From contig NZ_JASZYB010000004.1 in the NCBI RefSeq assembly GCF_030317205.1, positions 310,001 to 374,000 of the forward strand: a stretch of DNA of 64,000 bases. Direction: 5' to 3'. Under the pieces are notes generated by a model. The model worked only from the letters and a program-made list of their open reading frames with translations. It did no database searches and was not told the DNA's origin. The stretch comes from Variovorax sp. J2L1-78. GTDB lineage: Bacteria > Pseudomonadota > Gammaproteobacteria > Burkholderiales > Burkholderiaceae_C. Positions 58,606 to 64,000 of the stretch are shown one piece after another (position 1 is the first letter of the stretch; every line of letters begins with the position of its first letter). The translations under genes were made by a program, and so were the position numbers.

Positions 58606-59594
58606 CTTGGCTCGACACCTCGATCATGCGCACCCGCGGCGTGGCGCAGGGCCGCACGCCCGACACGCATGCGCTCACCGAAGCCAAGCAGGGGAAGTAC
58701 CACTACACCATCGGCCCCTACTCCGACCCGGTGCTGCACGTACTCCCCGGCGATCGCGTGGTAGTCGAGACGCGCGATGCCTTCGAAGGCGCCATCAGGA
58801 CCGAGCAGGACCTGCCCTCGCGCGTGCTCACGATGCCCTTCGTCAACCCGCAGAACGGCCCGATCCTGGTCGAGGGCGCCGAGAAGGGCGACGTGCTCGC
58901 GGTGTGCATCGAATCGATGGCACCGCGCGGCCCCAACCCGCGCGGTACCTGCGCGATGATTCCGCACTTCGGCGCGTTGAGCGGAACGGCCTTCACGGCG
59001 TTGCTGGCCGAGCCGCTGCCCGAGATCGTGCGCAAGATCCACGTCGACGAACAGGGCGTCTACTGGAGCCAGCGCGTGACGCTGCCCTACCGGCCGCACA
59101 TCGGCACGCTGAGCTGCTCGCCCGAGATCGACTCGATCAACACGCTCACGCCGGACGCTCACGGCGGCAACATGGACCTGCCCGACATGGGCCCCGGCAG
59201 CATCACCTACCTGCCGGTGCAAAGTCCTGGCGCGCGGCTCTTCATCGGCGATGCGCATGCCTGCCAGGGCGACGGCGAGGTCTGCGGCACCGCGGTCGAA
59301 TATCCCAGCACCACCACGATCCAGGTCGACCTGATCAAGGGCTGGACGATCGACTGGCCACGGCTCGAGAACGAGCGCGTGATCATGGCCATCGGCAGCG
59401 CGCGCCCGCTGGAAGATGCGACCCGCATCGCCTACCGCGAGCTGGTGCTGTGGATGGAGGCCGAGTACGGCTACGACCGCTGGGACGCCTACATGATGCT
59501 GAGCCAGTGCGGCCAGGTGCGGCTCGGCAACTTCGTCGACCCCAAGTACACGGTCGGGGCCGGCATTTCCAAGACCTATCTTGCGCCGGGCTGA
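58602..59594 (+). CDS. Acetamidase/formamidase family protein
   Basis: A 330-residue protein of the FmdA/AmdA family, unrelated to the amidase-signature enzymes. Typical features are the N-terminal KYHYTIGPYSDPVLHVLPGD, GPILVEGAEKGDVLAVCIE, PHIGTLSCSPE, HGGNMDLPDMGPGS (metal- and substrate-binding His/Asp region) and IGDAHACQGDGEVCGTAVE. Members hydrolyse formamide, acetamide or similar small amides with a bound zinc ion. Third amide hydrolase of the operon; translation is coupled to the GMC gene. Confidence 0.92.
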   Translation: MTWLDTSIMRTRGVAQGRTPDTHALTEAKQGKYHYTIGPYSDPVLHVLPGDRVVVETRDAFEGAIRTEQDLPSRVLTMPFVNPQNGPILVEGAEKGDVLAVCIESMAPRGPNPRGTCAMIPHFGALSGTAFTALLAEPLPEIVRKIHVDEQGVYWSQRVTLPYRPHIGTLSCSPEIDSINTLTPDAHGGNMDLPDMGPGSITYLPVQSPGARLFIGDAHACQGDGEVCGTAVEYPSTTTIQVDLIKGWTIDWPRLENERVIMAIGSARPLEDATRIAYRELVLWMEAEYGYDRWDAYMMLSQCGQVRLGNFVDPKYTVGAGISKTYLAPG

Positions 59595-59614
59595 GCCCGA
59601 ATGAAGGAACGCAC

Positions 59615-60376
59615 ATGGACCTCGGACTCCAGGGACTCAACGCGCTGGTCACCGGCGGCACCAAGGGCATCGGCCGTGCGATCGCGCAGACCCTCGCTGC
59701 AGAAGGCACCCATGTGGCGATCTGCGCGCGCAATGCCGGCGAGGTGGCGCAGGCCGTCGCCGAACTCTCGGGCTACGGCGTCAAGACCTTCGGCCGCGCG
59801 GTCGATGTCGGCGACGGCCCGGCCTTGAAGGCCTGGGTGAAGGACGCTGGCGACGCGCTGGGCGGCGTCGACATCGTGGTCGCCAACGTGAGCGCCCTGG
59901 CCATCGCGAATGACGAGACGGGCTGGCAACGCGGCTTCGAGGTCGACATGATGGGCACGGTGCGGCTGGTGGATGCCGCCATGCCGCGGCTGGAGCGCAG
60001 CCCGCATGCGGCGATCGTCACCATCTCCAGCGTGTCGGGCCGCGAGATCGACTTCGCGGCCGGGCCGTACGGCGCGTTCAAGGCCGCGATCGTCCACTAC
60101 ACCCAGGGGCTGGCCCACCAGCTGGCCCCCAAGCACATCCGCGCCAACACCGTGTCGCCCGGCAACACTTACTTCCGCGGTGGCGTCTGGGACCAGATCG
60201 AGCAGGGCAACCCGGCGCTCTATGCGCAGGCGCTCGCGCTCAACCCGACCGGGCGCATGGGCACGCCGCAGGAGATGGCCAACGCGGTGGCCTTCCTGGC
60301 GAGCCCGGCTGCGAGCTTTGTCACGGGAAGCAATCTGGTGGTGGATGGCGCGTTGACGCGGGGCGTGCAGCTGTAG
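59615..60376 (+). CDS. SDR-family oxidoreductase
   Basis: A 253-residue short-chain dehydrogenase with NAD(P)-binding TGGTKGIGRAIA (14-25), catalytic Ser in VTISSVSGRE, Tyr-Lys in YGAFK and the usual C-terminal end SNLVVDGALTRG. It is last in the amide operon, 20 bases after the formamidase gene. It probably reduces or oxidises a keto/hydroxy intermediate produced next to the GMC enzyme. The gap to the tannase gene shows no clear terminator. Confidence 0.92.
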   Translation: MDLGLQGLNALVTGGTKGIGRAIAQTLAAEGTHVAICARNAGEVAQAVAELSGYGVKTFGRAVDVGDGPALKAWVKDAGDALGGVDIVVANVSALAIANDETGWQRGFEVDMMGTVRLVDAAMPRLERSPHAAIVTISSVSGREIDFAAGPYGAFKAAIVHYTQGLAHQLAPKHIRANTVSPGNTYFRGGVWDQIEQGNPALYAQALALNPTGRMGTPQEMANAVAFLASPAASFVTGSNLVVDGALTRGVQL

Positions 60377-60431
60377 CAGTCAATCGATCGACGCCGCCTC
60401 AGCGACGGATGCGCGGCTCGCGCGATCAGGT

Positions 60432-62183
60432 TCAGGGCGTTGAACAGGTGAAGCTGGCCGCCACATTCACGTCGCCGGTCCCCTGATAGCGCGGATAGCC
60501 GGGATAGACGCACAACGGTCGCGTGCGACCCGGCACGCCGGCTGTGTCGGCGACGATCTGGGCCGGCGGCGCCACGCCACCCTCGACCCAGTTCTCCAGC
60601 GTGCTCAGGGAATCCCACGCCGCATTGAAAACGCTGCTGGCCGCATGACCGTACCCTGGGATCTCGTAGTAGCGAAGGAATCGGTCGAGTTGCGCCGTGC
60701 CCATGGTGCTGCGCAGACGTTCCAGATATTGCTGGGTGGCACGCGTGCTGACCAGTGCATCGTGCGAGCCGTGCGCCATCAGGATCTTGCCGCCCCGCGC
60801 GCTGAACACCGACAAGTCGGTGCCGTTCGCATCCTGCAGCCCGGTGAGATAGACGATCCGCTCCTGCAGTGCCCCGGGATTCTGAGGATCGAGCGCCAGC
60901 GGATTCGCATTCGGGTCGCGCGTGACGAAGAACTTGACCCATTGGTCCCAGAAGGTGCTGCCGTACGGTGGCGAGGTGGTGGCCGTGACGGGAGGCATCG
61001 GGTTGGCCGGTTGCTCGGTGCCGAGCGACAGCGTGAGCACCGTGGGCTGCAGCGGGCTCGTACCGGGCACACCGAAGTCGGTGCCCCAGGTGTTGAAGCC
61101 GGGATAGGTGGTCTCGCCGCTGGCGAGCCGGTAGTTCAACACCAGGGGCGTGTTGGTCACTTCGAAGGCGGTGATCTGCGCGTCGGACAGGCAGCCGTCG
61201 CCGGCGTCCGCACCGCCGGGGCAGCGCAGCGCGACACCGTTGAGAAGGGCCGTGCGCGGGTCGAAGCTCGCGTTGCAGGCGGTGACATTGCTGATCACGC
61301 CGTCGGCCACGCCGTCGAGCGCATCGCAGGCCTGCAGCGAAGCGTCGAGCAGCAGCTTGCGCTTCGCCCGCGTCGGGTAGGCGTTGGGCTGTGCGAGGGC
61401 GCGCGTGATGCGCCCGAACTGCAGGTCGAGCGCGGCCGCATTCCAGGCCGGGTAGAGCACGATCGCGCCGTTGTAGTCGCCCGGCCAGCGCGTGACGGCA
61501 ATCAACGCTTCGCGCCCGCCCGTAGACCCGCCAGCAAAGTAGGTGCGCCGCACCTTGTCGGCATAGCGCGCCTGCGTCAAGGCAATGGCCACGTCACGGG
61601 TCTTCTTGATGGCGTCGCCGGCGAAGTTGCGCAGCATCTCGTCGTTGGCGCCGAAGCTGCCGTCACGGCTGGTAGTCAGCGGGTTCGCCTGATGGCCCGA
61701 GTCGCTGCCGAAGGTCGCATAGCCGCGGGCCAGCGGGGAGGGCTTGTCGGCCGGGCCGGCCGGCACGTTGCCGGTCCCGGTGGCGATCGTGCCGTTGTAG
61801 CCGCCGCCGCCGAACATCACGGCCTTGCCGTTCCAGACCGTGGGCAGGTTCAACTGGAACTTGATGTTCTGCGCGGTCGCATCGACGGGCTTGATGTCGC
61901 CCAGCACCCTGCAGTACTCGCCGACCGCTGCATTGCCCGTACCGGCCGCAGGAACGACGGTGCTGCTGCTGACCGTGGCACCGGTCGTCTCCAACCCGAT
62001 GGCCGACGCCGGTATCGTCATCCCGTTGAGTTGCGCGCAGGTCAATGCGACAGCCGGTGGCTCCTTGTCTCCGCCACCACCGCAAGCCACCGAAATCGAC
62101 GCCGCAATCAGCACAGCGACGGGCCCTGCGAGACGCGTGACAGGCGACGACAAGGCGGATGAGGTTGCAATGGAACGGCTCAT
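60432..62183 (-). CDS. Tannase/feruloyl esterase family lipoprotein
   Basis: A 583-residue esterase. The N-terminal signal ends in a lipobox (ASISVACGGGG), so the protein is lipid-anchored and followed by a Gly-rich spacer. The nucleophile Ser is in FAGGSTGGREALIA. The lid domain has the Ca-binding CDALDGVADGVI motif. The catalytic Asp and His lie in AHGSHDALVS and IPGYGHAASS. A pair of Cys next to Ser and His, typical of the family, may be CQ- or CP-type here. It likely cleaves ester bonds of plant phenolics at the cell envelope. ATG at 62183 has an AGGAG box ahead. Confidence 0.9.
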   Translation of the reverse strand: MSRSIATSSALSSPVTRLAGPVAVLIAASISVACGGGGDKEPPAVALTCAQLNGMTIPASAIGLETTGATVSSSTVVPAAGTGNAAVGEYCRVLGDIKPVDATAQNIKFQLNLPTVWNGKAVMFGGGGYNGTIATGTGNVPAGPADKPSPLARGYATFGSDSGHQANPLTTSRDGSFGANDEMLRNFAGDAIKKTRDVAIALTQARYADKVRRTYFAGGSTGGREALIAVTRWPGDYNGAIVLYPAWNAAALDLQFGRITRALAQPNAYPTRAKRKLLLDASLQACDALDGVADGVISNVTACNASFDPRTALLNGVALRCPGGADAGDGCLSDAQITAFEVTNTPLVLNYRLASGETTYPGFNTWGTDFGVPGTSPLQPTVLTLSLGTEQPANPMPPVTATTSPPYGSTFWDQWVKFFVTRDPNANPLALDPQNPGALQERIVYLTGLQDANGTDLSVFSARGGKILMAHGSHDALVSTRATQQYLERLRSTMGTAQLDRFLRYYEIPGYGHAASSVFNAAWDSLSTLENWVEGGVAPPAQIVADTAGVPGRTRPLCVYPGYPRYQGTGDVNVAASFTCSTP

Positions 62184-62408
62184 GCAAATCTCCTGGAGAC
62201 GTCGTGCGACATGGGACACCAAGCGCGGCCGGCCAGTTTATGGTCGCGGCAGCAGGCGCGCATAGGGGGATGCCCGTGGGTGGGCGCGGCGAGCCAGTGC
62301 AAACGGCGGCCGGTTTGCTTGACCAGCATCCGGGCCTAGCGGGCTCCCGGGCCGCATACCTCATGCGCAACAATCAGGCGCCATCCATCGACGTCCTGGA
62401 GAACACTC

Positions 62409-62927
62409 ATGCATCTGGAAGGTTCATGCCATTGCCGCAAGGTGCGATTTTCTGTCGACGCGGCCGAGCCCACCCCTTTCATGCGGTGCTACTGTTCGAT
62501 CTGCCGCAAGACGGCAGGGGCAGGCGGTTACGCCATCAACCTGGGCGCCGCCACGCAGAGCATGAAGGTGACTGGCAAGCGCTATCTGGGCATTTATCAG
62601 GCCCGGCTGCAGGATGACGACGGAGCGGGGACGCATGTCAGCGACGCCAGGCGCTACTTCTGTTCCCGGTGCGGGAGCGCACTCTGGGTGTGGGATCCCA
62701 GGTGGCCAGAACTGGTGCACCCTCACGCGGGAGCGATCGACACCCCGCTTCCTGCTGCGCCCGAAAACGTCCACATGATGCTCGGCTCGAAAGCCTCATG
62801 GGTGAAAGTGGAAGGCGATGCCGAGGACCCTCGTTTCGATGAAGGCCCCAGCATGTCGCTTGCCGAGTGGCACGATGCCCACGGTCTGCGCTCCCCCGCC
62901 GATGAGGAGTCCGGGCAAAACTCATAG
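62409..62927 (+). CDS. GFA family (glutathione-dependent formaldehyde-activating-like) protein
   Basis: A 172-residue zinc protein with the GFA-domain cysteine pattern: EGSCHCRKVRFSV (about 6-9), RCYCSICRKTAG (26-35) and YFCSRCGSALWVW (about 84-96). The first and third sets hold a structural zinc, and the middle one is the catalytic-site zinc in the formaldehyde-glutathione enzyme. Most GFA-domain proteins have no proven function. It is divergent from the tannase gene across a 225-base gap in which I see no regulatory element. Confidence 0.9.
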   Translation: MHLEGSCHCRKVRFSVDAAEPTPFMRCYCSICRKTAGAGGYAINLGAATQSMKVTGKRYLGIYQARLQDDDGAGTHVSDARRYFCSRCGSALWVWDPRWPELVHPHAGAIDTPLPAAPENVHMMLGSKASWVKVEGDAEDPRFDEGPSMSLAEWHDAHGLRSPADEESGQNS

Positions 62928-63004
62928 TGCACTGGCACGTTCAGTCCGGCTTCTGGTCCGCTGGCGTCAGCGGCCCATTGTTCAGCGTCGCCAGCGCTCA
63001 GCGC

Positions 63005-63715
63005 TCAGTGCTTGCCGAGGTAAGCCTCGCGCACCGCGGGGTCGTCGAGCATGTCGCGGGCGCTGCCTGACGACGTGATCTCGCCGTTCTTGAGCACGTA
63101 GGCCCGGTCGGCCACCTTCAGGGCCTGGTTAGCCATCTGCTCGACCAGCAGGATGGTCACGCCGCTTTCCTTCAGCGACCGGATCACGCCGAAGATTTCC
63201 TTGACGATCAGCGGTGCCAGCCCGAGCGAAGGCTCGTCCAGCAGCAGCAGGCTGGGCCGTGCCATCAGCGCCCGCGCGATCGCCAGCATCTGTTGCTCGC
63301 CGCCGCTGAGCGTTCCGGCCATCTGGTGCTGGCGCTCGCGCAGGCGCGGAAACGTCGTGAATTGCTTGTCGATGTCCTGGCCGATGCCCGCATCGGACGA
63401 CGGGCGCAGGTAGGCGCCCAGCAGCAGGTTGTCCCGGACGCTCTGGTCGGCAAACACCTGCCGGCCTTCGGGGGATTGCGAGATGCCTCTTGCCACCCGG
63501 TCATGGGCGGCGCTGCGTGTGATGTCCTGCCCCTTGAATTCGATGCTGCCGGCCCGAGCCGGCTCCAGTCCGGAGATCGCCTTCATCAGCGTGCTCTTGC
63601 CCGCGCCGTTGCCGCCGATGATGGTGACAACTTCGCCGGCCTTCACGTCCAGGCTCACGCCCCGCAGGGCTTCGATGGCGCCGTAGTTCACGGCCAGGTT
63701 CTTGATGTTCAGCAT
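63005..63715 (-). CDS. Branched-chain amino acid type ABC ATPase (LivF-like)
   Basis: A 236-residue ATPase with Walker A GGNGAGKST (about 34-42), the Q-loop region ISQSPEGRQVFADQSVRDN, signature TLSGGEQQMLAIARALMA, Walker B LLLLDEPSLGLAP and ILLVEQMANQA. GNGAGKST and DEPSLGLAP mark the amino-acid (LivF) subgroup, in contrast to the urea-type pair at 54161-55599. It is downstream of a LivG-like gene that runs off the right end, so the rest of this importer lies beyond the window. Confidence 0.94.
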   Translation of the reverse strand: MLNIKNLAVNYGAIEALRGVSLDVKAGEVVTIIGGNGAGKSTLMKAISGLEPARAGSIEFKGQDITRSAAHDRVARGISQSPEGRQVFADQSVRDNLLLGAYLRPSSDAGIGQDIDKQFTTFPRLRERQHQMAGTLSGGEQQMLAIARALMARPSLLLLDEPSLGLAPLIVKEIFGVIRSLKESGVTILLVEQMANQALKVADRAYVLKNGEITSSGSARDMLDDPAVREAYLGKH

Positions 63716-63728
63716 GCTCGACTCGTGT

Positions 63729-64000
63729 TCAGGCCGGTTGGGCTCGCAAGCCCGGCGTTGCAGCGGCAGGCCCGGCGTCCTCCTCGTCGTCCACGCCCAG
63801 GTAGGCGGCGATGACGCGCGAGTTGGCCTGCACCTCGGCCGGTGCGCCTTCGGCGATGCGGGCGCCGTAGTCGAGCACCAGCACATGGTCGGACACCGCC
63901 ATGACGAGGTCCATGTGGTGCTCGATCAGCAGCACCGTCATCCCCTTGTCGCGGATGCGCCCGATCAACGCGGTCAGGTCCTGCGTCTCCTGTGGATTCA
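63729..64000 (-). CDS. Branched-chain amino acid type ABC ATPase (LivG-like), C-terminal part
   Basis: The last 90 or so residues of a LivG-like ATPase. The gene continues beyond the right edge. Visible are the switch region TVLLIEHHMDLVMAVSDHVLVLDYG, the IAEGAPAEVQANSRVIAAYLG that is nearly universal in LivG, and a short Ala/Pro-rich end. Walker A, the signature and Walker B are outside the window. It lies 13 bases ahead of the LivF-like gene. Confidence 0.9.
   Translation of the reverse strand, partial: NPQETQDLTALIGRIRDKGMTVLLIEHHMDLVMAVSDHVLVLDYGARIAEGAPAEVQANSRVIAAYLGVDDEEDAGPAAATPGLRAQPA

Overview
The window is a GC-rich (roughly two thirds G+C), densely coded chromosomal stretch with about 60 protein genes and two tRNAs. 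No insertion sequence, phage gene, rRNA or CRISPR array was found. Gene content and order point to a betaproteobacterium of the family Comamonadaceae, most likely Variovorax or a close relative. The signs are the xseB-ispA-dxs block followed by a Rieske dioxygenase, the polA / DUF2782 / thrB / BPSS1780-type run, several solute-binding-protein genes (Bug, TRAP and urea/amide types), and a GC-rich intergenic repeat of a kind I associate with this family. The genus is an inference.

Layout. 1-1818: tail of an ABC ATPase and a convergent SenA/EgtB-like non-heme iron enzyme. 1947-5601: a TRAP transporter whose binding protein resembles the 2-oxoacid receptor TakP. 5719-8790: xseB-ispA-dxs (isoprenoid precursors). 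9026-12065: Rieske oxygenase, EamA exporter, sulfurtransferase. 12062-17678: a putative zinc module (DUF2796 protein, ABC ATPase and permease, DUF3299 protein, and further on a ZIP transporter), with an FAD monooxygenase and a small acidic protein between. 17765-21848: dienelactone hydrolase-like protein and a D-amino-acid module (binding protein, Asp/Glu-type racemase, DadA-like oxidase). 21861-26819: a LysR regulator with two HTH domains divergent from ligJ-ligK (lower steps of protocatechuate 4,5-cleavage) and two binding proteins. 26837-30527: a copper-handling operon (DUF2946 protein, TonB receptor, YcnI-PCuAC fusion). 30537-34847: methyltransferase, two LysR regulators, MFS exporter. 34863-42470: housekeeping genes polA, DUF2782, thrB, BPSS1780 family, uvrD. 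42515-45196: azurin and ompW, divergent across two FNR/Anr-like boxes, then guaC. 45215-47210: hydrolase, tRNA-Ala(CGC), SDR, tRNA-Lys(CTT).

The most striking region is 47465-60376. A MarR regulator is divergent from an AmiC-like sensor that lacks a signal peptide. Downstream runs a long, tightly spaced operon: a RhAmidase-type amidase, a complete urea/amide-type ABC importer, a second amidase, a GMC oxidoreductase, an acetamidase/formamidase family enzyme and an SDR. Matching TTTTCC-TW-GGAAAR palindromes sit on the marR promoter and just upstream of the amidase promoter, so the locus looks like one regulon for uptake and stepwise degradation of an amide-bearing (possibly hydroxylated) compound.

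The right end (60432-64000) holds a tannase-family lipoprotein, a GFA-family protein, and the two ATPase genes (one cut by the window edge) of another branched-chain amino acid type importer.
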